A DNA stretch of 64,000 bases from BOG-938 sp035524315 (lineage in GTDB: Bacteria; Pseudomonadota; Alphaproteobacteria; Caulobacterales; Caulobacteraceae). The notes under the pieces were generated by a model. The model saw nothing but the letters and a program-made list of their open reading frames with translations, ran no database searches and had not been told where the DNA came from. The stretch covers positions 62,001 through 126,000 of the forward strand of contig DATKPD010000008.1 in the NCBI GenBank assembly GCA_035524315.1. The letters run 5' to 3'. The position numbers and the translations under genes are program-made. Below, in pieces: positions 1 through 8,740 of this stretch. Position 1 is the first letter of the stretch, and the number at the start of each line of letters is the position of its first letter.

Positions 1-189
1 GCCCACAATCCTGGCCTGCACCAGCTCGCCGCGACCCTGGCTCAGCGCTGTTCCGACGCGCCGGACCGGATCCAGCTCAACGCCGGCTTTCCTACCAGCG
101 CCGCCGCCGCATTCGACTTCCAGGCGAGCCGGTTCGTCCTCTTCACCGCCAAGGGCCTTGGCGGCGGCGCCGGTGGCTTCGCGCCATGA
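1..189 (+). CDS. SixA-like histidine phosphatase (3' end only)
   Basis: The window opens inside a + strand reading frame that closes with TGA at 187-189. The visible 62 residues begin with the block AHNPGL, followed by LAATLA and then GFPTSAAAAFDF. That is the C-terminal half of a phosphohistidine phosphatase of the SixA type, where H-N-P-G carries the second catalytic histidine of the histidine phosphatase superfamily. The N-terminal RHG motif lies outside the window and cannot be checked. The stop codon overlaps the ATG of the next gene, so the two are translationally coupled and probably form one operon with pyrD. Confidence 0.75.
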   Translation, partial: AHNPGLHQLAATLAQRCSDAPDRIQLNAGFPTSAAAAFDFQASRFVLFTAKGLGGGAGGFAP

Positions 190-524
190 CGCCGGTCTAC
201 AAGATCCTGCCGGCCGGCGAGTGGCGCGCCGCCCTCGCCGTGGGCCGGTTCGAAGGCTCGGCGGTGGACCTCCAGGACGGCTATATTCACCTGTCGACCG
301 CCCAGCAGGCCCAGGAAACCGCGCGGCGCCATTTTCACGGCCAGGCGGATCTGGTGCTGGTGCGGCTCGACGCCGACGCCCTGGGCGGCGCGATCCGGTG
401 GGAGCCGTCGCGCGGCGGCGCGCTCTTCCCGCACCTCTACGGGCCGCTTGATGTGGCCGCCGCCCTCGACGTGCGCGCCTTGACGCTTGGCGAGGACGGC
501 GCGCCGCTGGTGGACGCGCCATGA
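186..524 (+). CDS. DUF952 family protein
   Basis: This 112-aa protein starts with YKILPAGEW, contains DGYIHLSTAQQ near residues 36-46 and ends with a conserved W-E-P...FPHLYGPL block. This is the pattern of the DUF952 family, small cytosolic proteins common beside pyrD in alphaproteobacteria. Its biochemical role is not established. The ATG overlaps the preceding stop by two bases, and the stop overlaps the pyrD ATG (ATGA), so sixA-like, DUF952 and pyrD genes look co-translated. Confidence 0.85.
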   Translation: MTPVYKILPAGEWRAALAVGRFEGSAVDLQDGYIHLSTAQQAQETARRHFHGQADLVLVRLDADALGGAIRWEPSRGGALFPHLYGPLDVAAALDVRALTLGEDGAPLVDAP

Positions 525-1570
525 TCCACACCCTGGCCGCGGCGGCCCTGCGCCGCATGGACCCCGAACAGGCGCATGGCGCGGCAATCAGCGCCCTCAG
601 GCTCGGGCTCGGTCCCCGCGACCGGACGCCGGACGATCCGGTGCTGGCCACCCGACTGGGCGCCCTGATCTTGCCCAACTGCGTCGGTCTGGCCGCGGGG
701 TTCGACAAGAACGCCGAGGTCCCCGACCCCATGCTGGCCGCCGGCTTCGGCCTGGTCGAATGCGGGACCGTCACGCCCCTCGCCCAGGCCGGCAATCCCC
801 AGCCACGCCTGTTTCGCCTGCGCGAGGACGGGGCCGTGATCAACCGGCTGGGCTTCAACAACCAGGGCCTGGACGCCTTCGCGCGCCGCTTGGCCGCCCG
901 TCCGCGTCGCGGCGTGGTCGGGGCCAATGTCGGGGCCAATAAGGAGTCCCAAGACCGCATCGGCGACTATGTGACGGGGCTGAGGCGACTGTGGCCCCTG
1001 GCCGACTATTTCACCGCCAACATCTCCTCGCCCAACACGCCCGGCCTGCGCGACCTGCAGTCCGGCCCCGCCCTGGACGAGCTTCTGAGCCGGATCGCCG
1101 AGGCGCGCGCCGAGCTGACCGCCGGGATCGGTCCCCGCCCCCTGCTGCTCAAGGTGGCCCCCGACCTGATCGACGCGCAGATCGAGGCCATCTGCGACGC
1201 CGCCGCCCGCTACGGCCTGGACGCTGTCATCGTGGGCAACACCACCCTGTCGAGGCCCGCCTCCCTAAGATCAGCGTTCAAGGACGAGACAGGCGGCCTG
1301 TCCGGCGCGCCCCTGATGGCGCTATCGACCGAAATCCTGCGCCAGTTCCATGCCGCGGCCCGGGGCCGGTTCGCCCTGGTCGGCGCGGGCGGGATCGCCA
1401 GCGGCGCCGACGCCTACGCCAAGATCCGCGCGGGCGCGTCGCTGGTGCAGCTCTACAGCGCCATGGTCTACGAGGGGCCGAGCCTTGCGGCGCGGATCAA
1501 GCGCGATCTGGCCGCCCGGCTCAAGGCCGACGGCTTCGCCGCCGTCGCCGACGCGACCGGCGCGCGCTAG
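521..1570 (+). CDS. pyrD: Dihydroorotate dehydrogenase (quinone), class 2
   Basis: The 349-aa product oxidises dihydroorotate to orotate in pyrimidine synthesis, passing electrons to membrane quinone through FMN. Diagnostic segments are GLAAGFDKNAE (residues 57-67), GTVTPLAQAGNPQPRLFR (82-99), NRLGFNNQG (108-116) and SSPNTPGLR (169-177), which contains the catalytic serine of class 2 enzymes. The C-terminal phosphate-binding part reads LVGAGGIASG. Length is normal for class 2, including the N-terminal membrane-associating helices. The start overlaps the preceding DUF952 stop by 4 nt. Confidence 0.96.
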   Translation: MIHTLAAAALRRMDPEQAHGAAISALRLGLGPRDRTPDDPVLATRLGALILPNCVGLAAGFDKNAEVPDPMLAAGFGLVECGTVTPLAQAGNPQPRLFRLREDGAVINRLGFNNQGLDAFARRLAARPRRGVVGANVGANKESQDRIGDYVTGLRRLWPLADYFTANISSPNTPGLRDLQSGPALDELLSRIAEARAELTAGIGPRPLLLKVAPDLIDAQIEAICDAAARYGLDAVIVGNTTLSRPASLRSAFKDETGGLSGAPLMALSTEILRQFHAAARGRFALVGAGGIASGADAYAKIRAGASLVQLYSAMVYEGPSLAARIKRDLAARLKADGFAAVADATGAR

Positions 1571-1579
1571 GCGCCCGAG

Positions 1580-2344
1580 GTGGAACACCCCCCCAGCCGC
1601 GAGCCCGTCACCCCCCTCGGCAAGGCGCTCAAGGCGGCGATGCGCTTCGGACCGGCTGTGGTGTTGGCGGCGGGCCTCGCCTGGGCGCTGTCGAGCGGCG
1701 TGCTGCGCCACCTGTCGCTGCGTGAGCTGCGCGACAGCCGCTTTGAGCTCCAGGCCTTCGTCCACGCCCATCCGCTCGAGGCGCTGGGCGGCTATGTGCT
1801 GGCCTATATCGCAGTGGTCAGCCTGTCCCTGCCGGGCGCATTGATCATGACCCTGACCGGAGGGTTCCTGTTCGGGCCATGGCTCGGCGGCGGCGTGGCC
1901 GACCTGGCCTGTTCGGCGGGGGCCGTGGTGGTGTTCGCCGTCTGCCGCCTGGCCGCCGGCGACAGCCTGGAGCGGCGCGCCAACCCGCGCTTCAGGGCGT
2001 TCGAGGACGGGTTCCGCAAGGACGCCTTCCTCTATCTGCTGACCCTGCGCCTGGTGCCGGTGACGCCCTCGTGGCTGGTCAATCTGGCGGCCGGCGTGAT
2101 CGGCCTGCCGACAGGCAAGTATATCGCCGCCACCGTGCTGGGCTTTCTGCCGGTGTCCATCATCTACGCCAGCCTCGGCTCGGGCCTGGGCCGCGTGTTC
2201 GACCGGGGCGAGCATCTGGGCCCGCAGATGTTCTTGGCGCCGCGCATCGTCCTGCCCCTGGTCGGCCTCGCCCTCCTGTCGATCCTGCCGATCGCGCATC
2301 ATTGGATTCGGGCGCGGCGGGGCGCCAATTCCCAACAAACCTAG
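1580..2344 (+). CDS. TVP38/TMEM64 (DedA-like, VTT domain) membrane protein
   Basis: The 254-aa protein has an N-terminal membrane segment (about residues 17-37) and a core resembling the SNARE-associated/VTT domain: GGFLFGPWLGG followed by a membrane helix, then FRKDAFLYLLTLRLVPVTP and the final NLAAGVIGLP...Y stretch. These proteins sit in the inner membrane and related members act as lipid scramblases or undecaprenyl-phosphate recyclers; the substrate here is unknown. The start is a GTG 9 nt after the pyrD stop, placing it in the pyrD operon. Confidence 0.85.
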   Translation: MEHPPSREPVTPLGKALKAAMRFGPAVVLAAGLAWALSSGVLRHLSLRELRDSRFELQAFVHAHPLEALGGYVLAYIAVVSLSLPGALIMTLTGGFLFGPWLGGGVADLACSAGAVVVFAVCRLAAGDSLERRANPRFRAFEDGFRKDAFLYLLTLRLVPVTPSWLVNLAAGVIGLPTGKYIAATVLGFLPVSIIYASLGSGLGRVFDRGEHLGPQMFLAPRIVLPLVGLALLSILPIAHHWIRARRGANSQQT

Positions 2345-2386
2345 CTGGCGTTTGCCCCCGGCCCTGGCGTGCGGTACCCAGGCGCC

Positions 2387-3877
2387 ATGACGCAAGACGC
2401 GCCAAACCCGGCAGCGCCCCCGCCGGCGCCGCGTTCCGCCGCGCCCTGGGCCCGGAACGCCCGCCGATGGTTTTGGCCAGCGGGGCTGTCCGCGCGCCTG
2501 CTGGTGCTGACCGCCCTGTTCGTCATGGCCGGCGAAACCCTGATCCTGGCGCCCTCCCTCGCCGGCTTCGTACAGAGCCGCCTGGAAGAGCGCGTGCGCG
2601 CCGCCGAACTGGCCTCCCTGGCCGTGGAGGCCGCGCCCGACCAGATCGTCACCGATACCCTGGCCAGCCAGCTTCTGGCCGGGGCCGGCGTGGTCTCGGT
2701 GGCGGTGCAGAGCGACGGCATCCGCAGGTTGTTGCTGCAGGGCCCGCCCATGCGCCGGGCCCCCGAACTGGTCGACCTGCGCCGCTCGGACCTGGCCAAC
2801 TGGCTGACCGAGCCGTTCGCCATCGCCTTCGGGCCCAAGGACCAGATGGTGCGGGTGGTGGCCAAGCCCCGCTTCCGCGACGGCGATTTCGTGGAGATCA
2901 TCACCCCCCGCGCCCCGCTGCGCCGCGAACTGGGCTCATACCTCTTGGGCCTGCTGGGCGTGACCGCCTTCGTCGCCGTGGTCGCGGGCCTGCTGATCTA
3001 TCTGTCGCTCGACGCCCTGCTGGTGAAGCCGATGCGACGCATCACCCTGGGCATGGAGCGGTTCCGCGCCGATCCCGACGATCCCCGCGCCAAGATCGCC
3101 GCCTCCAGCCGGCGCGACGAGATCGGCCGCGCCGAGGCCGAGCTGAACCGCATGCAGGCGGACCTGCGCGCCGCCTTGGCCTCGCGCGCCCGGCTGGCGG
3201 CCTTGGGCGAGGCGGTGGCCAAGATCAACCACGACCTGCGCAACATGCTGACCAGCGCCCAGATCGCGTCCGAGCGGCTGGCGATGAGCGGCGATCCCAG
3301 CGTGGCCAAGGTGCTGCCCCGCCTGGAGCGGGCGCTCGACCGCGCCGTGGCCCTGGCCTCGGACGTGCTCGACTATGGCAAGAGCGAGGAGCGCGCGCCG
3401 GTGCAGACCCCGACCGCCCTGCTGGCCGCCGCCGAAGCCGCCGCCGAGGACGCCGGCCTGCGGGGCCTGGACCACGAGGGAGGGCCTGCCGGCGTGCTGG
3501 TGCGACTGTCGATCGACCCGGCGCTGGAGGTAATGGCCGATCCCGAGCAACTGCATCGCATCCTGGTCAATCTGCTGCGCAACGCCCGCCAGGCGATCGA
3601 GAGCGCGCCTGAGCCGCATCCCTCGGGCCTGATCCAGCTGGCCGCCGAACGGCGTGACGGCGCGGTGACGCTGCGGGTGGCGGACAACGGGCCGGGCCTG
3701 CCGGCCAAGGCGGTCGATGCGCTGTTTCAACCCTTTGCGGGATCCACGCGCCCCGGGGGCACGGGCCTGGGCCTCGCCATCTCGCGCGAACTGGCCAAGG
3801 CCAACGGCGGCGAGCTGAACCTGGCCTCCACCAGCAGCGAGGGCGCGGTGTTCGAGCTGGGCCTGCCGGCTGTGTGA
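2387..3877 (+). CDS. HAMP-domain sensor histidine kinase
   Basis: The 496-aa protein has a cytosolic N-terminal tail, a first membrane helix (about 35-58), a periplasmic sensor region of about 130 residues, a second helix (about 185-207), a HAMP linker beginning LVKPMRRIT and a kinase core. The phospho-acceptor is His282 in KINHDLRN. The ATPase domain shows NLLRNARQAI (N box), DNGPGL (G1) and GGTGLGLAIS (G2). I chose the ATG at 2387 over a GTG 18 nt upstream because it is the stronger codon. No response regulator is adjacent, so its partner is elsewhere. Ligand unknown. Confidence 0.88.
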   Translation: MTQDAPNPAAPPPAPRSAAPWARNARRWFWPAGLSARLLVLTALFVMAGETLILAPSLAGFVQSRLEERVRAAELASLAVEAAPDQIVTDTLASQLLAGAGVVSVAVQSDGIRRLLLQGPPMRRAPELVDLRRSDLANWLTEPFAIAFGPKDQMVRVVAKPRFRDGDFVEIITPRAPLRRELGSYLLGLLGVTAFVAVVAGLLIYLSLDALLVKPMRRITLGMERFRADPDDPRAKIAASSRRDEIGRAEAELNRMQADLRAALASRARLAALGEAVAKINHDLRNMLTSAQIASERLAMSGDPSVAKVLPRLERALDRAVALASDVLDYGKSEERAPVQTPTALLAAAEAAAEDAGLRGLDHEGGPAGVLVRLSIDPALEVMADPEQLHRILVNLLRNARQAIESAPEPHPSGLIQLAAERRDGAVTLRVADNGPGLPAKAVDALFQPFAGSTRPGGTGLGLAISRELAKANGGELNLASTSSEGAVFELGLPAV

Positions 3878-3883
3878 ACGGGC

Positions 3884-5593
3884 CTAGTGGCTGAGCGCCA
3901 CGCCTTCGCGGCGCGGATCGGCCGCGCCCACCAGACGGCCGCCCCGAACCTCGACCACGTGGAAGCCGGAGTCTTCGCCCTGGCCGGGCCGCAGGGTCAC
4001 GCCCAGCGCCGCGAGCCCCTGGACCAGGGCCGGCGTCATCTTGTCGACCTCGCCGTTGATGGCCCCGCCGTGGGCGATGACGTTGGGCAGGGCGATGGCC
4101 TGGTCTGGCGGCAGGTTCCAGTCGAGCAGGCCGACCAAGATCTTGAGGTTATAGGCCAGGATGGCGTTGCCGCCCGGCGAGCCCAGCGCCGCATAGAAGC
4201 GGCCCGCGCGATCGAGCACGATCACCGGCGACATCGACGAGCGCGGCCGCTTGAGCGGCGCCGCCGCATTGGCGGCAGGCGCGCCGCCGGGATCGGTCGG
4301 GTTGAACGAGAAATCGGTCAGCTGATTGTTGAGCACGAAGCCGTGGACCATGCGGCCCGAACCGAACACGCTCTCCACCGAGGTGGTCATCGACACCACA
4401 TCGCCCTGGGCGTCGACCACCACGAAGTGCGAGGTGCCCCCCGCCTCACGGGTGGCGTCGGCGGTGCGCGCGGGCGCGCCGGGCGGCAGGCCGGGCGGCG
4501 GCGGCGGCCCGGCCCGCTCGCCGATCAGGGCGGCGCGCGAGGCGGCGTAGGCGGGGTCGAGCATGCCCGCCACCGGGACCGACACGAAGTCCGGGTCGCC
4601 GACGTAACGGTCGCGGTCGGCGTACATCAGGCGGCTGGCCTCGATGAACTGAAGCCAGGCTTTGGGATCGGACGGCCCGCGCGCGGCGATGTCGGTGTGA
4701 TCGAGCATCTCGAGCGCCTGCAGCAGGGCCTCGCCGCTCGACGGCGGCGGCGGGACGCACACCAGAAACCCTCGATGGGGGCGGCAGACCGCGTCGGTCT
4801 CCAGCGGCTTGTAGGCCGCAAGGTCGCTAGCCGTCAGCGTTCCGGGGATCGGATCGTCGTGCACGCGCGCCTCGATCGCCTGGGCCACCGGCCCGCCATA
4901 GAGGGCGTGCGGGCCTTCGGCGGCCAGACGGCGCAGCATGTCGGCGTAGGCGGGGTTCTTCAGCACGTCCCCGGTCCTGACCTCCTGGCCGTCCGGCTTG
5001 GTGAAATAGGCGACGATGTCGGGCGCGGCGGCCTGAGGGGCCAAACCGCCGTTGACGAAGCCCGACAGGCGCGGACTGACCACGAACCCCCGGTCGGCCA
5101 GGCGCTCGGCGTCGCCGAACAGCGCCGACCATTTCAGCCGTCCGTGCGTCTTCTGCGCCAGAGCGAGCATGGCCACCGCCCCCGGCGCCCCGGTCGAGCG
5201 ACCGCTCAGCACCGCCGTCATGAAGGGCAAAGGGCGGCCGGCGCCGTCCTCGAACATGGCGGGGGAGGCCCCCGCCGGCGCCATCTCGCGCCCGTCGTAG
5301 GCGCTGACCTTGCGGGTCTTGGCGTCGTAGTAGGTCATGAACGCCCCGCCGCCGAGGCCCGAGCTCTGCGGCTCGACCAGCCCCAGCACCGCCTGGATCG
5401 CCACGGCCGCGTCGCTGGCCCCGCCGCCGGCCTTGAGCACCGCCATGCCCGCCGCCGCCGCCAGGGGATTGGCGGCGACCACCATCACATGACCTGGACG
5501 CGCGGCCGCCGGCGCGGGGCTGGGCGCCAGGCCGGCGATAGCGATCAGGGGCGCGAACAGGGCGGCGGCGAAAACAGACGGCTTGAAATGCAT
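3884..5593 (-). CDS. ggt: Gamma-glutamyltransferase (periplasmic)
   Basis: The enzyme cleaves and transfers the gamma-glutamyl group of glutathione and related peptides in the periplasm. A start at 5593 gives 569 aa with a clear signal peptide (MHFKPSVFAAALF... ending APAAA); longer upstream frames only add unlikely sequence. The propeptide cleavage site and catalytic threonine are in GGTSHF (Thr387), the N-terminal nucleophile after self-processing. The large subunit shows SGLGGGAFM and the small subunit LNNQ and RPRSSMSP with GSPGG, all typical of the family. It converges with the sensor kinase gene, six bases apart. Confidence 0.93.
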   Translation of the reverse strand: MHFKPSVFAAALFAPLIAIAGLAPSPAPAAARPGHVMVVAANPLAAAAGMAVLKAGGGASDAAVAIQAVLGLVEPQSSGLGGGAFMTYYDAKTRKVSAYDGREMAPAGASPAMFEDGAGRPLPFMTAVLSGRSTGAPGAVAMLALAQKTHGRLKWSALFGDAERLADRGFVVSPRLSGFVNGGLAPQAAAPDIVAYFTKPDGQEVRTGDVLKNPAYADMLRRLAAEGPHALYGGPVAQAIEARVHDDPIPGTLTASDLAAYKPLETDAVCRPHRGFLVCVPPPPSSGEALLQALEMLDHTDIAARGPSDPKAWLQFIEASRLMYADRDRYVGDPDFVSVPVAGMLDPAYAASRAALIGERAGPPPPPGLPPGAPARTADATREAGGTSHFVVVDAQGDVVSMTTSVESVFGSGRMVHGFVLNNQLTDFSFNPTDPGGAPAANAAAPLKRPRSSMSPVIVLDRAGRFYAALGSPGGNAILAYNLKILVGLLDWNLPPDQAIALPNVIAHGGAINGEVDKMTPALVQGLAALGVTLRPGQGEDSGFHVVEVRGGRLVGAADPRREGVALSH

Positions 5594-5770
5594 GCGGAAC
5601 GCCCAGGCGGATACGGCCTCCATGTGAACCACAGGCCCCTGCCAGGTCCAGGGGGCAGACGCGGCCAGCCCGCCGCCGCCCCCAAAACGCCCGCGAAAAA
5701 TTCCCTCAATCACCCGGTTGCGCCGGCGCCCCGTTGCCGCTAGTTTCCGCGCCCTTGCCGCAAGGCATGC

Positions 5771-5847
5771 GCGCCCGTAGCTCAGCTGGATAGAGCATCA
5801 GACTACGAATCTGAGGGTCGGACGTTCGAATCGTTCCGGGCGCGCCA
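5771..5847 (+). tRNA. tRNA-Arg (anticodon ACG)
   Basis: A complete 77-nt cloverleaf is visible. The acceptor arms GCGCCCG (5771-5777) and CGGGCGC (5837-5843) pair fully, the D-loop reads AGCTCAGCTGGATAGAGC, the anticodon stem TCAGA/TCTGA encloses the loop CTACGAA with anticodon ACG, and the T-loop contains TTCGAATC. The 3' CCA is encoded at 5845-5847. The first position A would be deaminated to inosine to read CGU/CGC/CGA. It marks the left edge of a lower-GC accessory patch, as tRNA genes often do. Confidence 0.97.
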
Positions 5848-6110
5848 AATTCCTTCCTAAAATTCAATATATTAGTACTTCGATCGAGTTGGGCCATCAG
5901 GCCTGTGCGAATCCGTGGAAGCAATGTGAGCGTGGCCGCGCGGGTCGCGTGGACGATTGACCAGTGCTGCTCGCACTACACCGGGCTGTCACGCCGCCAC
6001 CGTTTCGTCCATTCAAACGCCACGGATTAAAGTCACGTGCCGCACGTAGGGGGTGTGCATTATTCAATGCCCTGACCGATCAAAAAACGCTCGATGTTGA
6101 AATTACCGAT

Positions 6111-6605
6111 ATGACCGCACAAGTACCTGAGATGCTGCGCTACGGCCCTGGCCTTCACCGTCCGATGCGCTCATGCCCGCTGGATAAATACCTCGATCAG
6201 TTTGGCGATGAGCCTGTTTTCGCATTGAGCAGCTCAGCCTGTTGGCGCAGCTACATCGGGACTTGGGAGGTAAAAAGCCGGCGCCTGTATCTTGTAGGTC
6301 TTGATGCGCAACTCCCAGACTTCACCCGCGCATCGCTCGAACACCTCTTTCCAGGATGCGGCGGCCAGGTATTCGCGAATTGGTATACTGGTCTGGTCAA
6401 CCTGCCCTACGGCCGAATGGTGGACTTCACGCGTGGCGGCCCTGAATACGAAGCCAAGGTAGTATTGCGCTTCGAGCGCGGCGTGTTGATGGCCTGGGAA
6501 GACAACCGGCCGCATTCCGGGCCGAGCGATGTAAAGGACTCTTCGACCATGGACATGCTTATTGCCGGCATGTTCTGGGAGGCCGCAGTGAGCCCAAACC
6601 CCTAA
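6111..6605 (+). CDS. Hypothetical protein, accessory region
   Basis: I do not recognise this protein with confidence. From the ATG at 6111 it is 164 aa, soluble, with no signal peptide or membrane helix. The frame stays open upstream to 5964 but that extension is basic and unlike a natural N-terminus. The most structured part is SSACWRSYIGTWEV followed by RLYLVGL, then FANWYTGLVNLPYGRM and YEAKVVLRFERGVL, a Trp/Tyr-rich beta pattern that I associate with small accessory proteins of unknown function. It lies downstream of tRNA-Arg(ACG) in sequence of visibly lower GC. It may be co-transcribed with the gene at 6743. Confidence 0.55.
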   Translation: MTAQVPEMLRYGPGLHRPMRSCPLDKYLDQFGDEPVFALSSSACWRSYIGTWEVKSRRLYLVGLDAQLPDFTRASLEHLFPGCGGQVFANWYTGLVNLPYGRMVDFTRGGPEYEAKVVLRFERGVLMAWEDNRPHSGPSDVKDSSTMDMLIAGMFWEAAVSPNP

Positions 6606-6742
6606 TAACAACTGGTCGTAAGGGTATACGGATTGGCCCGTGTCGTGCAATTTATAGGAGGCGGTATAACAGGAGCCGGTGGCGGCGGTGGGCTTCTGAT
6701 CAAGGCTTTCCAACTCTCCGGCTTCCAGGCCGGAGAGCGGCG

Positions 6743-7153
6743 ATGATTGGATTGATGTTGGCGGCTCTTATCGAGGCCGCGCCAGGTCAATGTGCTAAGC
6801 TAGGATACCCCGGCCCAATGGTTGGGTGGGATGCCGACAGGCATATGGACATCTGTGATCCAAATAGGCCGCCCAAAGCAGTGGCCCACGACCATTTTGA
6901 CTATTCTCCCCAGCAGTCAATACGTCAGCAGCTCACGGCTCAGAAAGAAGCTGGTGTTTCATTTTGCGTAGAGCAAGTAGTGGAGGCGGGCGTTGCTCAA
7001 GGCATCCGAAGCGTGCAAGAACTCCAAATTCAAGCCCGGCGGCGCAATGCTTTGATTGTGTTGGGTCTCACTACGCGGGCCAAATCAAACTCTTTTACAG
7101 ACCTGCTTACGATTGAAGACGTGAATAAATTGCCCGGAATTTCCAACCGATGA
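6743..7153 (+). CDS. Hypothetical protein, accessory region
   Basis: This 136-aa frame is unrecognised. It begins with a short hydrophobic run (MIGLMLAALIEAA) that could be a weak export signal but is too short to be sure, and continues with a polar, mixed-charge region ending TIEDVNKLPGISNR. A GGAGAG ribosome-binding site lies 5 nt before the ATG. The ATG overlaps (ATGA) the stop of a Gly-rich short frame of about 37 codons that could start at a TTG at 6633 with AAGGG upstream. That arrangement suggests translational coupling, but the short frame itself is uncertain. Confidence 0.45.
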   Translation: MIGLMLAALIEAAPGQCAKLGYPGPMVGWDADRHMDICDPNRPPKAVAHDHFDYSPQQSIRQQLTAQKEAGVSFCVEQVVEAGVAQGIRSVQELQIQARRRNALIVLGLTTRAKSNSFTDLLTIEDVNKLPGISNR

Positions 7154-7256
7154 AGGACGGTTTGCTGAAGGATTTTACTGTCCGGCGCTGGCCAGTGCCT
7201 AGGCTCGAGGTCAGATCTAGAGCGTCACGGTGCGACGTTTGCTGTCGCAGCCGAAC

Positions 7257-7733
7257 TCAGGCGTTGGGGATCAACTTCTCCCTGACAAACTCGATCCTGC
7301 CCATGAGCATCTCAGCATGCTCGCGGGTCGGGGCAACTCTGATCGGATAGCATTCGGACTTATCGCGTCCGGTGAGCACAGTTTCCGCCCAGTCCTCGCA
7401 TATTGCGCAGTAGAGTTTCAGCGCTAGGGCCGGGGTCGGCGCGATGTCCGTTTCGAAGCAGGCCGACGGCAAATCGCCCACGACAACCCACTGCTCTGTT
7501 TCCCCCTTCATTTCGCCCGTGAGCGCGCGCGTAAAGCGGACAAGGAACAGCCCAATGATTCCCCCTACGCCATAGGCCAAGAGCAGATCTTGAATCGGCG
7601 GCGCCCACGAATGGGACTGAATGAACGCCCTGGCCTCGGTAGCCAGTGCATCAAGTAGGGGGCCTTCCCCCACCTGGTCTTCACCAGCTGCTACGCCCAT
7701 TTGAAAGGTCGAAGTATCGATCGGAGGTGTCAC
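7257..7733 (-). CDS. Putative immunity/partner protein of the HNH effector
   Basis: This 158-aa protein follows the HNH-nuclease gene by 29 nt on the same strand. It has a single predicted membrane helix (about residues 49-68, LLLAYGVGGIIGLFLVRF), then a soluble region with WVVVGDLPSACFETDIAPTPALALKLYC and a C-terminal helix. The start codon is GTG at 7733; an ATG at 7700 is an alternative that would keep the helix. The position directly behind a toxin-like nuclease is what suggests immunity, since immunity genes of polymorphic toxins normally follow their toxin. I do not recognise the family itself, so the role is an inference from context. Confidence 0.5.
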   Translation of the reverse strand: MTPPIDTSTFQMGVAAGEDQVGEGPLLDALATEARAFIQSHSWAPPIQDLLLAYGVGGIIGLFLVRFTRALTGEMKGETEQWVVVGDLPSACFETDIAPTPALALKLYCAICEDWAETVLTGRDKSECYPIRVAPTREHAEMLMGRIEFVREKLIPNA

Positions 7734-7762
7734 GTCTTCGGCCCGCTGGAGTTGGCTAGCTC

Positions 7763-8569
7763 CTATAGCTCATAAACAATTGGGTCGCCCGGCTTCCAGC
7801 TCGGATTGATAGCCTTTTGCTGATCTTCCAGGCTGGGAACTCCCATCATATCGCTTGTGAAATTGTCCCAATTGTCCGTTCGGATTCGGCCGGAAATCAT
7901 TCCCAAGATGTCGCTGAAAATGGAAAGCGGACCGAGGGATCGTGCGACCGTTCCACCGAATGCCCGAGCGATTCCCGGCCTGCGACCCCACCGGCCCGGA
8001 TCGCCATTCGCCATGTGCTCTGCGAAGTGGTCATCAGGGTGCATCGGGCGAATGTTGTCGACGTGATCCTTGCCGCCATCCGCCTTCGCAATGATATGCG
8101 CAACGTCATAGTTTCTGCCGGTGACAGGATCACTGGGCCACGGAAGGCCCCACTTCTGCGACCACTCCCTGCGCAGGCGTGGATGGGCCGGGTTTCCAAC
8201 CAAGGAGAAGGCCCCGCCGTCGTCGGGACCGGCTAGGCCATCGTCGTACAAATTGTTTGGAATCGACCCGGCGAATGCACTTGTCTGCCCGTCTGAAACT
8301 CCACCTGAGAGGGGGATTTGCGAGGGTGATAGCGGATGGGCCGTTGGATTTGTGTCCGGCAGTTGGCTGTCGTTGTCGCCATACTGACTGGCCATCGCAC
8401 CGGCGGGGGCATTGCTTCCCGAGGCGTCGTCCTGAATGCCGAAGAAGTTGTTGTATTGCTTCCGCCTTAGAGCCTGCCTCTCCTGATCGATCTGCCAAGG
8501 TGATCGACGGTACCACTGAACAAGGTCGTCGCCTTCCAGGCTGGCGGGATCGACCGGACTATTCGGCAT
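7763..8569 (-). CDS. Putative HNH-nuclease toxin/effector
   Basis: The 268-aa protein has no signal peptide. Residues 1-45 form a charged helical N-terminus (LVQWYRRSPWQIDQERQ), about 45-125 is a low-complexity polar linker, and about 130-205 is an HNH/beta-beta-alpha-metal nuclease core. There D155-V-A-H158 supplies the general base, ADGGKDHVDN (163-172) the loop, and H181 and H185 the metal side, followed by NGDPGRWGRR. This arrangement matches HNH toxins of polymorphic toxin systems. A start at 8569 is preferred to a GTG at 8584 because GAGG lies 9 nt upstream of it. Delivery by a secretion system cannot be shown from this window. Confidence 0.65.
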   Translation of the reverse strand: MPNSPVDPASLEGDDLVQWYRRSPWQIDQERQALRRKQYNNFFGIQDDASGSNAPAGAMASQYGDNDSQLPDTNPTAHPLSPSQIPLSGGVSDGQTSAFAGSIPNNLYDDGLAGPDDGGAFSLVGNPAHPRLRREWSQKWGLPWPSDPVTGRNYDVAHIIAKADGGKDHVDNIRPMHPDDHFAEHMANGDPGRWGRRPGIARAFGGTVARSLGPLSIFSDILGMISGRIRTDNWDNFTSDMMGVPSLEDQQKAINPSWKPGDPIVYEL

Positions 8570-8740
8570 GGATTTGCGCCTCACGGCATGGGAAATCGCC
8601 GCCTTCTACGAAGGCGTGCGAAGCGAGTGTTTTTGGGAAAGGTTCAGGCCAACGGCGTAAAACGCGAAAGCGAAGACCTGTGATGAGCTACAAAATAATA
8701 TCCGTACCGCGCCCGCTCGTCAAGAACAAAAACAGAACAC

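Noticed and set aside
3887..5743. Long + strand frame of 618 codons opposite gamma-glutamyltransferase
   Set aside because: It is the shadow of the ggt gene; its composition is Arg/His-rich, as expected from antisense high-GC reading.
5706..5924. Minus-strand frame across tRNA-Arg(ACG)
   Set aside because: It includes the antisense of the tRNA, a common source of spurious protein annotation (the GTIRTSDPQIRS-type string).
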